This document shows, in pieces, positions 8,689-17,258 of a DNA stretch of 64,000 nucleotides. Made by a program: the position numbers and the translations under genes. How positions within the stretch are numbered: the first letter of the stretch is position 1; each line of letters starts with the position of its first letter. The notes under the pieces are model-generated. The model saw nothing but the letters and a program-made list of their open reading frames with translations, had not been told where the DNA came from and did no database searches. The DNA lies in assembly GCF_014197615.1 (NCBI RefSeq), contig NZ_JACIFY010000024.1:21724-85723 (forward strand), given 5' to 3'. Source of the stretch: Rhizobium esperanzae (GTDB lineage Bacteria; Pseudomonadota; Alphaproteobacteria; Rhizobiales; Rhizobiaceae).

Positions 8689-9501
8689 TTACGGCCCGTT
8701 TCCTTGCAGCGCTTCCACGAAACGGATCACATCACCGATCATGCTGTCGTTCCACATATCGTTATGACCCGCGCCGTCATAAATCACCATCCGCTTGGGC
8801 TCGGGTGCGATACGGTACAATGCCTGGCCTGAAGAAAGCGGGATGCTGTCGTCAAGCCGGCCGTGGAGGAACAACTTCGGTTGTCTGACTTTGGCGATGT
8901 TGAGGTCCGAGCGAAAGGGATCCTTGAGCAGAGCCTCGACCGGCAGGAACGGATAATGCGTCTGCGCAACCGACAGAACCGACAGGTACGGAGACACCAG
9001 GATAACGCCCGCGGCCGGCCTGTTCCCGGCCGTATTCACCGCAACGCCGGTGCCAAGCGACCGGCCGAGAACAACGATCCGGCTTCCGGTGTGGGCCGAA
9101 AGCCAGTCGAACGCGGCGATGCCGTCCGTCAGCAGCCCCTGCTCGCTGGGCGAGCCGGTCGAGCCGGGATAGCCGCGATAGGAAATCGCCAGCAATCCGA
9201 TCCTCCGCGTGGCCAGCGCCTGTGCGAGAAACCCGTAATTGTCGACGCGGTCGCCGTTTCCGAAAAAGAGGAGCACGCAGGGCTTGTCGCTGTCGCCCTG
9301 GCTGTACAGTCCCTGAAGCATCTCTCCGTCGGGCGTCTTGACATGGACCGTCTCGCCCCAGCTCGCATGCTCCGGAACCGGTGTGGCGCCGGCTCCGGGA
9401 TAAAGCAGGGTTCGCTGAGAAAAATAGACGAGGCCCACGAGCGCCATGTAGGCGATGACCGCCATCAGCGGCAGGATCAGCAAGTACCTTATAGCGCTCA
9501 C
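8689..9501 (-). CDS. Alpha/beta hydrolase, membrane-anchored
   Basis: About 270 residues counted from a GTG at 9501, chosen because it directly precedes a hydrophobic segment (SAIRYLLILPLMAVIAYMAL). The longer upstream frame is Ala/Arg-rich and covers an intergenic repeat. Hydrolase features are the nucleophile elbow VLGRSLGTGVA, acid LHGRLDDSIP and His in DGAGHNDMW. The sequence resembles the BEM46/YqkD-like serine hydrolases, which are tethered to the inner membrane facing the periplasm; the substrate is unknown. No good Shine-Dalgarno is seen, so the start is tentative. Confidence 0.72.
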   Translation of the reverse strand: MSAIRYLLILPLMAVIAYMALVGLVYFSQRTLLYPGAGATPVPEHASWGETVHVKTPDGEMLQGLYSQGDSDKPCVLLFFGNGDRVDNYGFLAQALATRRIGLLAISYRGYPGSTGSPSEQGLLTDGIAAFDWLSAHTGSRIVVLGRSLGTGVAVNTAGNRPAAGVILVSPYLSVLSVAQTHYPFLPVEALLKDPFRSDLNIAKVRQPKLFLHGRLDDSIPLSSGQALYRIAPEPKRMVIYDGAGHNDMWNDSMIGDVIRFVEALQGNGP

Positions 9502-9644
9502 GACAGAATGTACCGCCGGTTTGAAGTGCCCAGAACTCGTTGCAGCAACCGCGGACCGTTGCGGCGTGGTGTGCTCGGCGTAGCGGCAATATATGCACGA
9601 AGCTTTCCAGGAGAGAAGAGGGGCGATTGCTGCGGCCTTGTTGC

Positions 9645-9720
9645 GCCCGCCTCGTCCTTCGAGGCTCCGGCCTTCGGCCTGCGCGCCTGAGGATGAGGCT
9701 CTCTTGGGCTCTTGCGGCGG
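9645..9720. repeat. Dispersed intergenic palindrome
   Basis: CGTCCTTCGAGGCTCCGGCC, then TTCGGCC and a CCTGAGGATGAGG module. This is a pattern repeated in many alphaproteobacterial intergenic regions. It lies upstream of both the minus-strand hydrolase and the plus-strand secreted protein. Confidence 0.5.
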
Positions 9721-9812
9721 CTTTGCCCGGGGAGCCTGCGGCAGGCCGCCAAGGAACAAATTCCGCATGGCGAGGTTGGGATTGCGATAAGCAAAAACCA
9801 TCGGAGGAACTC

Positions 9813-10154
9813 ATTCGGAAATCTCTTCAGTTCATCCTGGTCGGCCTGGCGGCCATGACCGGCTTGACGGTTTCGCCGACGATCGCGGCGGCGCAGGATC
9901 TGGAATTCCGGATCGGCCCCGGCGGCGCCGGCGTTTACGACCGGGATCGCGACCGTTACCGTTATGACGGATACGACCGCCGCCGGCCGCGCGGTTGCGA
10001 TCCGGAAGATGCGCTCGATATTGCCCGCGGCGAAGGACTTCGCCGGGCGCAGATCGTCCGCATGTCGCCGCGCAGCATCGTCGTCCAGGGGATGACACGC
10101 CGTGGACCGGAGCGGATGTTCTTTGCCAACCGGCGCGGCTGCCCGGAAATCTGA
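9813..10154 (+). CDS. Small secreted protein with an apparent ATT start
   Basis: The coding sequence reads IRKSLQFILVGLAAMTGL, which is a typical signal peptide cleaved after an AAAQ-like site, followed by an Asp/Arg/Tyr-rich stretch (VYDRDRDRYRYDGYDRR) and a conserved-looking C-terminal domain with CDPEDALDIARGEGL and a final RRGCPEI. The two cysteines in CDPED and RRGC could pair. A GGAGG at 9803-9807 is five bases before ATT 9813, and no ATG, GTG or TTG is in a sensible place. Either ATT is used as a rare start, or the original ATG mutated. The product is a rhizobial periplasmic protein of unknown function. Confidence 0.62.
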   Translation: MRKSLQFILVGLAAMTGLTVSPTIAAAQDLEFRIGPGGAGVYDRDRDRYRYDGYDRRRPRGCDPEDALDIARGEGLRRAQIVRMSPRSIVVQGMTRRGPERMFFANRRGCPEI

Positions 10155-10290
10155 TCGGCGGATAAGCGGCGGGGTGAAGGGCAGGGCCGTTGAGGGCCTG
10201 GCGCGGAACCTTTGGCCGTTCCGGGCATTGCTGCCGATGCAGCGCTCCGCTTGGCTCGGCTGCGCGTTAACACCACGGGAGGATTTCATC

Positions 10291-10830
10291 ATGATGAGCG
10301 GTCAATTGAAGGCGCTTCTCGCCGTTCTTGCCGTTGCCGGCTACCAGAACAGAGACAAGATCGGGGAACTCCTGCGCGGCATCCAGAACCCGCAGGCCAA
10401 CCCGCAGCAGGGGCCTGAAGGTCAGCAGCCGGGCGGGCTTGGTGGTATCCTCGGCGGTCTCGCGGGCTCCGGCGGTTTGGGAGGACTGCTCGGCGGGCTG
10501 ACCTCCGGCAGCATCGTCAGCGGCGGTCTCGGCGATCTCCTCAAGACCTTTCAGCAGAACGGCCATGGCGACACGATCGACTCATGGGTCAAGCCCGGGC
10601 AGAATGCCGAGATCAATGACGGCCAACTGGCCGAAGCCCTCGGCCCCGATGTTTTGAACGAGATCGCCAGAAATACCGGCCTCTCGCATGAGGAAATCCT
10701 CGGGCGACTGAGCCGCGATCTGCCGAAGGCCGTCGACGATCTGACCCCGCAGGGGAAGGTGCCCACGGCGGAAGAGGCGTTTTTATCTTCGGCGAGCCAG
10801 GCGACATCCGGGCGGCCGAGCGGCTTGTAG
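10291..10830 (+). CDS. YidB-like (DUF937) protein
   Basis: A 179-residue protein starting at ATG 10291 behind GGGAGG. The N-terminal part has LKALLAVLAVAGYQNRDKI, then a low-complexity Gln/Pro region and a Gly-rich stretch (LGGILGGLAGSGGLGGLLGG). The C-terminal half matches the YidB/DUF937 pattern: IDSWVKPGQNAEINDGQL, EALGPDVLNEIARNTGLSHE and LSRDLPKAVDDLTPQGKVP. The function of the family is not established. The gene stands alone between divergent or convergent neighbours. Confidence 0.82.
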   Translation: MMSGQLKALLAVLAVAGYQNRDKIGELLRGIQNPQANPQQGPEGQQPGGLGGILGGLAGSGGLGGLLGGLTSGSIVSGGLGDLLKTFQQNGHGDTIDSWVKPGQNAEINDGQLAEALGPDVLNEIARNTGLSHEEILGRLSRDLPKAVDDLTPQGKVPTAEEAFLSSASQATSGRPSGL

Positions 10831-10874
10831 CCGAGCATTATATGCTCCAGCGATAAGGGCGTGCGACCCGGCGG

Positions 10875-10930
10875 GCATGGATTCCAGGCTCAAGGCCTGG
10901 AATGACGGAGGTTGGGGAGGCGGTTACGCC
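10875..10930. repeat. Palindromic intergenic element
   Basis: Short copy with GATTCCAGGCTCAAGGCCTG then GAATGACGGAGG, between the convergent YidB-like gene and the dienelactone hydrolase gene. It may serve as a bidirectional terminator-like hairpin. Confidence 0.55.
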
Positions 10931-10969
10931 AAACCCGGCCTGCGCTCGATTTCCGCAGATTACCGGGCT

Positions 10970-11815
10970 TCAGTTCGCGAGGTAGTTTCGAAGAAAGGCG
11001 TGAACGCTGCGGATCGACTTTTCCGCGGCGTCTGGATTGTATTTTTCGATATGGCCCAGCACCCTTCGTCCCACCTTGAATTCCGGGGCATCGAAATCGT
11101 GGTAAGTGCCCTTGTAGATATCGAGCTCGATCGGCGGGCCGTTGTCGCTGAGCCGAGCAAGTCTCTTGCGGCAACGTTCAGTCGGGCTCCAATTGTCTCG
11201 ATCGCCGGTCATGATAAGGGTTGGCACCGTCGCGTCGCCCTGATTTGCGTCACAGGCGGGGTAATAGGCAACCGCCGCCCTGAATTTGCGCTCCATCAGC
11301 TGTTCGTTGCCCTCGATTTTCGTGGCGTCCAGCGTCACCGTGCCGCCGGCCGAAAAGCCCATCAGCGCGACGCGCCCGATATCGACAAAACCTTGTTCCG
11401 ACAGGAAATTCAAAGCGCCATAGGCGTCGAAGACGCGATCGGGGAGAGGGCTTTGACACGTGTCCTGAATGTTGCGGGTGGTGAAGCTGTCGACCACCAG
11501 CACGGCGTAACCCCATCGGACCAGCCGCTGCGGCCAAAGGTCTTTGACGCTCAGACGCAGGCCGTCGCAGCCATGCAGGATGACGACGGCCGGGAAGGGG
11601 CCGTCACCTTGCGGGCGGGATAGATATCCGAGCAATGGCGTGCCCGGCGGTTGGGAGAGAATTTCGCCTTGTTCGGCAGCCTTGCGGATTCGAAAGGCGC
11701 TGAGCTTGACGGGCACGCTTTCGAACCGCACCAATTCGTCGGCATCGGCCGGGTTTCCCGTGAGCGTGACGCCGAGAAACGCGGCAAGGCAAAGAAAGAG
11801 TCTCGCGGTTTTCAC
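10970..11815 (-). CDS. Dienelactone hydrolase-family protein, exported
   Basis: A 281-residue protein counted from GTG 11815, which has GGAGG (revcomp of 11822-11826) just upstream. The signal peptide is KTARLFLCLAAFLGVTLTG. The alpha/beta hydrolase core shows VVILHGCDG, nucleophile MGFSAGGTV (Ser, where classical dienelactone hydrolases have Cys), acid MTGDRDNW and His in GTYHDFDAPEF. Such exported members are common in Rhizobiales and act on unknown esters. A longer in-frame extension upstream crosses repeat DNA and is not believed. Confidence 0.8.
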   Translation of the reverse strand: MKTARLFLCLAAFLGVTLTGNPADADELVRFESVPVKLSAFRIRKAAEQGEILSQPPGTPLLGYLSRPQGDGPFPAVVILHGCDGLRLSVKDLWPQRLVRWGYAVLVVDSFTTRNIQDTCQSPLPDRVFDAYGALNFLSEQGFVDIGRVALMGFSAGGTVTLDATKIEGNEQLMERKFRAAVAYYPACDANQGDATVPTLIMTGDRDNWSPTERCRKRLARLSDNGPPIELDIYKGTYHDFDAPEFKVGRRVLGHIEKYNPDAAEKSIRSVHAFLRNYLAN

Positions 11816-11959
11816 GCAACGCCTCCACCGTTGACCGAAGCCTGGTGATTGTACGCCGGAGCTGAACGGCTGGCAAAGGAGGGCGGGGCGTTCTGCTGCC
11901 GGGTGGGGAAGCTGGCGTGACCGACGATCGCGGTGGGAGGCTCTTGATCGTCCTGCCAT

Positions 11960-12676
11960 TGTGGATTTGCCACGGAACTCACCTCTTGCTCCGTGTTCCC
12001 AGGGCTTGCCCCTGGGATCCATGCCCGCTGCTGGTGGAGGCAAAGTGGATTCCAGGCTCAAGGCCTGGAATGACGGAGGTTGAGGGGAACGTCCGCATAT
12101 CGCGGCCGGCGCGGAAATCGATCGAATTTGGCGCTTGATCACCCCCCGGCGGATCACTTAAGACTGCCGTAAATCCAAGCTGCGAATTTTGAATCCGGAG
12201 GTGATGTCGATCAAGTCGGCGGCGCCCTTCGAACGTATGCGCTTTCGCCAAGGCTTGCGAACAGGGGCTTGCGAACCGTTCAGCGTCTGAGTTGCCCCCC
12301 GAAGATTTGCCAGGAAGCTTACCCCTTGCTCCGTCTTCCCAGGGCTTGACCCTGGGATCCATGCCCGCTGCTGGTGGAGGCAGGTGGATTCCAGGCTCAA
12401 GGCCTGGAATGACGGAGGTTCGGGGGAACTTCCGCATATTGCTGCCGGCTCGGAAATCGATCTGAGTTAGTGCTTGATCACCCCCCGGCGGATCACTTAA
12501 GACTACCGTAAATCCAAGCTGCGAAATTTGAATCCAGAGGTGATGTCGATCAAGTCGGCGCCGCCCTTCGAACGCATGCGCTGTTTGCCAATGCTTGCGA
12601 ACAGGGGCTTGCGAACACGGGCTTGCGGACGGTCAGCGTCCGAGCTGCCATCTCAGATTTGCCATAGCGCTCACCC
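11960..12676. repeat. Two direct tandem units of about 340-350 bp
   Basis: The landmark CTTGCTCCG occurs at 11985, 12325 and 12677, giving spacings of 340 and 352 bp. Each unit carries a palindromic module (CCAGGGCTTG...CTGGGATCCA, then CCAGGCTCAAGGCCTGGAAT) and a long shared unique segment. That segment includes CTTGATCACCCCCCGGCGG and ATCACTTAAGACT (12134 and 12473), and GATGTCGATCAAGTCGGCG (12203 and 12541). The units differ by scattered substitutions, so the duplication is not very recent. No coding gene is supported inside. Confidence 0.8.
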
Positions 12677-12795
12677 CTTGCTCCGTCTTCCCAGGGCTTG
12701 ACCCTGGGATCCATGCCCGCTGCTGGTGGAGGCCAAGGTGGATCCTCGGGTCAAGCCCTGGGAGGACGGAGCAAGAGTTGAGCGCTGTGGCAAAT
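12657..12795. repeat. Long inverted repeat at the phage-module border
   Basis: Left arm 12657-12713 (starting ATTTGCCATAGCGCTC) and right arm 12739-12795 (ending GAGCGCTGTGGCAAAT) are imperfect reverse complements over 57 bp, with about six mismatches and a 25-base centre. It ends 62 bp before the first phage gene. It could insulate or terminate transcription entering the module, or mark the old insertion border. Confidence 0.7.
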
Positions 12796-12857
12796 CTACT
12801 GAAGCAGTATCGTGCGGCCGCATCGGCAGCGCATCCACCATCACAAGGAGAACTGCA

Positions 12858-13094
12858 ATGGACCCTTCGATTGCTCCGGCCTCGCGGGCCGCCGTTGTGA
12901 CGCCGAATGATACGGCGATTGTCGGGGCGCGTGCGCTCTATATCGGTACCGCTGGCGATGTGGCGATTGCGCTGCGGCGCGACGTGGATCCGGTCGTCTT
13001 CAGAAACGTGCCGGCCGGGACGATCCTGCCGGTGCATGCGGCGATCGTGGCGTTGACCGGGACCACGGCGTCCAACATCATCGCACTGTTCTGA
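12858..13094 (+). CDS. Phage head-spike base protein (RCAP_Rcc01079-like)
   Basis: A 78-residue protein with the pattern of the spike-base family named after Rhodobacter capsulatus Rcc01079: RAAVVTPNDTAIVG-ARALYIGTAGDVAI in the first half, then FRNVPAGTILPVHAAIV and TGTTASNIIALF at the end. In the R. capsulatus gene transfer agent this family forms the base of head spikes that contact the recipient capsule. ATG 12858 follows AAGGAG. It is the first gene of the morphogenesis block, 18 bp before the terminase genes, so it is likely a virion surface component here. Confidence 0.75.
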   Translation: MDPSIAPASRAAVVTPNDTAIVGARALYIGTAGDVAIALRRDVDPVVFRNVPAGTILPVHAAIVALTGTTASNIIALF

Positions 13095-13112
13095 GCTTCA
13101 GACGCAATCCCC

Positions 13113-13583
13113 ATGGGCAGACCGACCAAGTTCACCCAGGCGCTGGCGGAAAAGATCTGCGAGCGCATCGCCGACCGGGAAAGCCTGCGGTCGATCTGCC
13201 GGGATGAGGATATGCCGGCGAAATCGACGGTGCTCTCCTGGCTTGCCGATGAAAGCAAGGCGGCGTTTCGGGCGCGTTATGCGCTGGCCCGCGAGATCCT
13301 CGCCGACGGTTTCGTCGACGAGCTGGTCGAGATTGCCGACGACCGCAGCAATGACTGGATCGAAAAGAAGAATGCTGCCGGCGAAACCACCGGCTGGCAG
13401 GAAAATGGCGAGGCGATCCGGCGCTCGCAGCTGCGCATTGCCACGCGGCAATGGGTCGCCGAGAAGCTGAAGCCGAAGAAATACGGCGCCAAGGTCGAGC
13501 CCGAACAGGGCGTCACCGGCGAAGTCTCGCAATTGCTGGAAGATATCAATGGCAAAACCCGCGGACTTCCAAACGGCGGTTGA
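13113..13583 (+). CDS. Phage terminase small subunit
   Basis: A 156-residue DNA-binding protein. Residues 1-55 form a helix-turn-helix of the terminase small-subunit type (GRPTKFTQALAEKICERIAD, then SLRSICRDEDMPAKSTVLSW). The middle is helical and acidic, and the C-terminal tail includes KLKPKKYGAKVE, typical of this family. It recognises phage DNA for packaging together with the large subunit. The last 35 bases overlap the start of the large-subunit gene in another frame, indicating coupled translation. Confidence 0.82.
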   Translation: MGRPTKFTQALAEKICERIADRESLRSICRDEDMPAKSTVLSWLADESKAAFRARYALAREILADGFVDELVEIADDRSNDWIEKKNAAGETTGWQENGEAIRRSQLRIATRQWVAEKLKPKKYGAKVEPEQGVTGEVSQLLEDINGKTRGLPNGG

Positions 13584-15120
13584 CCAGTTTTCCGACTGGC
13601 GCTGGCGGCTGAACAATCTCTACTGGATCACCGACAAGGGTGGGAAGCGCGTCAGGTTCGAGATGAATTGGACGCAGACGACGTTCTTCGAGCAGATGCA
13701 TTATCTGAACGTGCTTTTGAAGGCCCGCCAGCTCGGTCTGACCACCTTCATCCAGATCTTCATGCTCGATGCCTGCGTCTTCAACCGGGATATCAGGGCG
13801 GGCACCATCGCCCATACGCTCGGCGACGTGCAGACGATCTTCCGGGACAAGATCAAATATCCCTATGACAATCTGCCCGAAGGCATTCGCAATGCCGTGC
13901 CCGTCGTCAGGACCAACCAGAGCGAACTGCTGCTCGCCAACAATTCGAGCATCCGCGTCGGCACCTCGCTGCGCTCGGGAACGCTGCAATATCTGCATAT
14001 TTCCGAATATGGAAAGCTCTGCGCCAAATATCCCGAGAAGGCGAGGGAGGTCCGCACCGGCGCCTTGAACACGGTGCAGGCCGGCCAACTGGTCTTCGTC
14101 GAAAGCACGGCGGAGGGCCAGGAAGGGCATTTCTATTCGCTCTGCGAGGATGGCCAGGTCAAGCAGCGCCAGGCGGCGAAGCTGACCGAGCTGGACTTCA
14201 AGTTTCATTTCTTCCCCTGGTGGAAGGAGCCGCAATATTCGATCGCTGCCGATGGCGTCATCCTCAGCGATGCTTTCGTCAAATATTTCCGCCAGCTCGG
14301 CGAACAGGGGATCACGCTGACCGACGGGCAGAAGGCCTGGTACGTCAAGAAGGCCGAAACCCAGCTCGGCGACATGAAGCGCGAATATCCCTCGACGCCT
14401 GCCGAAGCCTTCGAAGCGAGCGTCGAGGGCGCCTATTACGCCGATCAGATGGCGGTGGCCGATGCCGAGGAGCGCATCGGGGTTTTCCCGCATGTCGTGG
14501 GTTATCCGGTTCACACCATCTCGGATATCGGCATGGACGATGCCAACAGCGTCTGGCTGTTTCAGGTGCTGCCCGGCCGTGTCAGGATGATCGGTTATTT
14601 CGAGCATACCGGCACCGGCATGGACGGCATGCTCGACGAACTGGCGCGGCGCAGTAGCGAACACGGCTATGTCTACGGCGTGCACAACATGCCGCATGAC
14701 ATCAAGGTCAGGGAATGGACGCGCGGCGGCATGACCCGCATCGAGATCATGCTGAAAGAGGTGAGAGCCCGCGGCCTCGGCACGGTGCGCAAGGTCGAAC
14801 GCGCCTATGTCCACGACCGCATCAACGGCACGCGGCGCATTCTGGCAAAGGTCGAGTTCGACCAGGCCGGCTGCATCGAGGGCATCAAGTGCCTGAGGAA
14901 CTACCGCAAGGATTGGGACGAGGATCTCGGCGTCTTCCGCGACGAGCCGCTGCACAACTGGGCCTCGCACGGCGCCGACGCGTTCGGCGGCCTGGCGATC
15001 ATCTTCACCGGTCTGGCACCCGAACCTCTGAAGCCCGCCCCGAAGCCGCTGACGACCTTCCAGACGATGACATTCCACGAATTTGCCGATTCCACCCCGA
15101 AACAGAGCGAGCGTGTTTGA
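13549..15120 (+). CDS. terL: Phage terminase large subunit
   Basis: A 523-residue packaging motor. The ATPase half has an unusual Walker A-like KARQLGLTT (near residue 58), a Walker B-like LQYLHISEYG (near 148) and the coupling motif VFVESTAEGQEGHF. The nuclease half begins around residue 320 with TISDIGMDDANSVWLFQV, where the Asp would bind metal in an RNase H-like fold. The KARQLG form of Walker A is seen in terminases of some short-tailed and transducing phages. The stop overlaps the portal start as TGATG, so the two are translationally coupled. Confidence 0.88.
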   Translation: MAKPADFQTAVDQFSDWRWRLNNLYWITDKGGKRVRFEMNWTQTTFFEQMHYLNVLLKARQLGLTTFIQIFMLDACVFNRDIRAGTIAHTLGDVQTIFRDKIKYPYDNLPEGIRNAVPVVRTNQSELLLANNSSIRVGTSLRSGTLQYLHISEYGKLCAKYPEKAREVRTGALNTVQAGQLVFVESTAEGQEGHFYSLCEDGQVKQRQAAKLTELDFKFHFFPWWKEPQYSIAADGVILSDAFVKYFRQLGEQGITLTDGQKAWYVKKAETQLGDMKREYPSTPAEAFEASVEGAYYADQMAVADAEERIGVFPHVVGYPVHTISDIGMDDANSVWLFQVLPGRVRMIGYFEHTGTGMDGMLDELARRSSEHGYVYGVHNMPHDIKVREWTRGGMTRIEIMLKEVRARGLGTVRKVERAYVHDRINGTRRILAKVEFDQAGCIEGIKCLRNYRKDWDEDLGVFRDEPLHNWASHGADAFGGLAIIFTGLAPEPLKPAPKPLTTFQTMTFHEFADSTPKQSERV

Positions 15121-17240
15121 TGGAAGACGAAACAACGGCTCCAGAGGGCGGAGAGCATTGGGACCCGGCAAAGGTCGGCGCCCACTGGCAGCAGGAACTC
15201 GAGCGCGCCCAGCGCTATTTCAAGTCCTGGCATGACCGCTGCGTCAAGATCGAGAAGATCTATCTCGACCAGCAGTCGGACCAGACGAGCGCGGCCAAGC
15301 GCCGGTTTCCGATGCTCTGGGCCAATACCTCGGTGCTGCAGCCGGCCGTTTATGCCCGCGTGCCGCAGCCGGTGGTCGAGCGCCGCTTCAAGGATGCCCA
15401 GCCGGTGGCGCGCATCGCCTCGGAACTCGTCGAACGCAACCTCGCCTATACAGGCGACGAGGCCGATCTCGATTCCATCATGCGGGCGGTGCGCGACGAT
15501 TTCCTGCTCTGCGCCCGCGGCACGGTGTGGCTGCGCTACGAGGCCGATTTCGAGCCGCTCGACATGGGCGTCGAACCCTCGAACCCGCCGGCAGCCGAAG
15601 GTTTTGGCGCAGGCCTGCCCGGCGGCATCGGCGGCGAGACCGGCGCCATGGGCGGCCCTCAGCCTGAGGTGATCGCCGACGAGCGGGTCTGCATCGATTA
15701 TGTCCACTGGTCGGATTTCCTGCATTCGCCGGCCCGCCGCTGGAAGGATGTCACCTGGGTGGCGCGGCGCGTGCCGATGACCGACGAGGAGATGGAGAAG
15801 CGCTTCGGCCGTGAGGCTATGGCCTCGGGTGCGGCCGAGGCTGCCGGCAGCCGCAAGGGCGAAAGCCAGGCCGAGCGCGCCGAAAACGAGGGCAAGACCC
15901 ATATCTGGGAGATCTGGTGCAAGAGCGAGAACTATACCGTCTGGATCGCCGACGGCGCGCCGGTGGCGCTCGAAGTTTCCGAGCCGCCGCTGGATCTCAC
16001 CCATTTCTGGCCGTGCCCGCGCCCGGCCTACGGCACCATGTCGACGAGCTCGCTGATCCCGGTTCCCGATTATGTCTATTATCAGCAGCAGTGCGACGAG
16101 ATCGATCTCCTGACCAAGCGCATCAACAAGCTGACCGATCAGCTGCGGCTGAAGATCTTCTATCCCTCCGGCGACGGCGCGATCTCGCCGGCGATCGAGA
16201 AAGCGATGCGGCCCGAGAACGACATGGTCATGGTGCCGATCCCGGAATGGGCCGCCTTCACCGACAAGGGCGGCTCGAAGGCGATCGTGACGCTGCCGAT
16301 CGACGAGGTGCAGAAGGTGATCGTCGCCTGCATGGCGGCGCGCAAGCAACTGATCGAGGATGTCTACCAGATCACCGGCATATCGGACATCGTGCGCGGC
16401 GACACCCAGGCGTCGGAAACGGCGACGGCGCAGCGGATCAAGAGCCAGTGGGGTTCGATCCGCATCCGCGACCGCCAGGCGGAGCTGGCGCGCTTTGCCC
16501 GCGACATCATCCGCCTTGCCGGCGAAATCATCTGCGACCAGTTCCAGCCGGAAACGCTGATGCTGGTGAGCGGCATCAAGCTTCCCACCATGGCCGAGAA
16601 ACAGCAGGTGCAAATGCAGATGCAGCAGATGCAGATGGCGGCGCAGCAGGCGACTATCCGGGCGCAGCAGACCGGCCAGCCGGCCCCGCAGCCGCCCGAA
16701 ATGCCGCCGCAACTGCAGCAGATGATGGGGCAGCCGACGATCGACGAGGTGGTGCAGCTCTTGCGCAATGACAGTATTCGCGGCTTCCAGATCGAAATCG
16801 AAACGGATTCGACGATCGAGCCCGATGAGGATGCCGAAAAGCAGCGCCGCATGGAATTCGTCCAGATGGTCGGCGGCTTCATGCAGCAGGCCGGCGCCAT
16901 GGCGCAGCAGAGCCCGATGCTGGTGCCTGTCATGGTCGAGACGCTGCTCTTTGCCGCCCGCGGCTTCCGGGCCGGCCGTCAGCTCGAAAGCACGCTGGAG
17001 CAGGTGGGCGCCCAGCTCTCGCAGGCCGCCAGCGCCCCCAAGCCGGAGCCGCAGCCGGCACCCGGCGAGATGATCAAGCTGAAGACCGCTCAGGTGAAGG
17101 CCGGCGCGGAACAGCGCAAGGCCGAGCTTGGCGTGGCGCAAGCCGAGATCGAGCATCGCGCCACGGTGGAAAAGGCGCGCGGCGAGATGGCGGCGCAGGC
17201 GATCGATCAGATGCGCTCGGCGCAATCCCTCTACCAATAA
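15120..17240 (+). CDS. Phage portal protein
   Basis: A 706-residue protein starting at ATG 15120 within TGATG. It is long, as in P22-like portals. Near residue 60 it has FPMLWANTSVLQPAVYARVP, then LVERNLAYTGDEADLDSIMR, and a central stem or wing part with VYYQQQCDEIDLLTKRINKL. TQASETATAQRIKSQWGS (near residue 430) is a common portal signature. A Gln/Met-rich low-complexity stretch (QMQMQQMQMAAQQ, near 500) precedes a C-terminal helical barrel-like tail. The order TerS-TerL-portal-scaffold-capsid supports the call. Confidence 0.85.
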   Translation: MEDETTAPEGGEHWDPAKVGAHWQQELERAQRYFKSWHDRCVKIEKIYLDQQSDQTSAAKRRFPMLWANTSVLQPAVYARVPQPVVERRFKDAQPVARIASELVERNLAYTGDEADLDSIMRAVRDDFLLCARGTVWLRYEADFEPLDMGVEPSNPPAAEGFGAGLPGGIGGETGAMGGPQPEVIADERVCIDYVHWSDFLHSPARRWKDVTWVARRVPMTDEEMEKRFGREAMASGAAEAAGSRKGESQAERAENEGKTHIWEIWCKSENYTVWIADGAPVALEVSEPPLDLTHFWPCPRPAYGTMSTSSLIPVPDYVYYQQQCDEIDLLTKRINKLTDQLRLKIFYPSGDGAISPAIEKAMRPENDMVMVPIPEWAAFTDKGGSKAIVTLPIDEVQKVIVACMAARKQLIEDVYQITGISDIVRGDTQASETATAQRIKSQWGSIRIRDRQAELARFARDIIRLAGEIICDQFQPETLMLVSGIKLPTMAEKQQVQMQMQQMQMAAQQATIRAQQTGQPAPQPPEMPPQLQQMMGQPTIDEVVQLLRNDSIRGFQIEIETDSTIEPDEDAEKQRRMEFVQMVGGFMQQAGAMAQQSPMLVPVMVETLLFAARGFRAGRQLESTLEQVGAQLSQAASAPKPEPQPAPGEMIKLKTAQVKAGAEQRKAELGVAQAEIEHRATVEKARGEMAAQAIDQMRSAQSLYQ

Positions 17241-17258
17241 GCGGCCGGGAGCAAAAAC

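Noticed and set aside
11816..12157. N-terminal extension of the dienelactone hydrolase
   Set aside because: The extension runs through a palindromic repeat, while GTG 11815 has a good ribosome binding site and begins a signal peptide.
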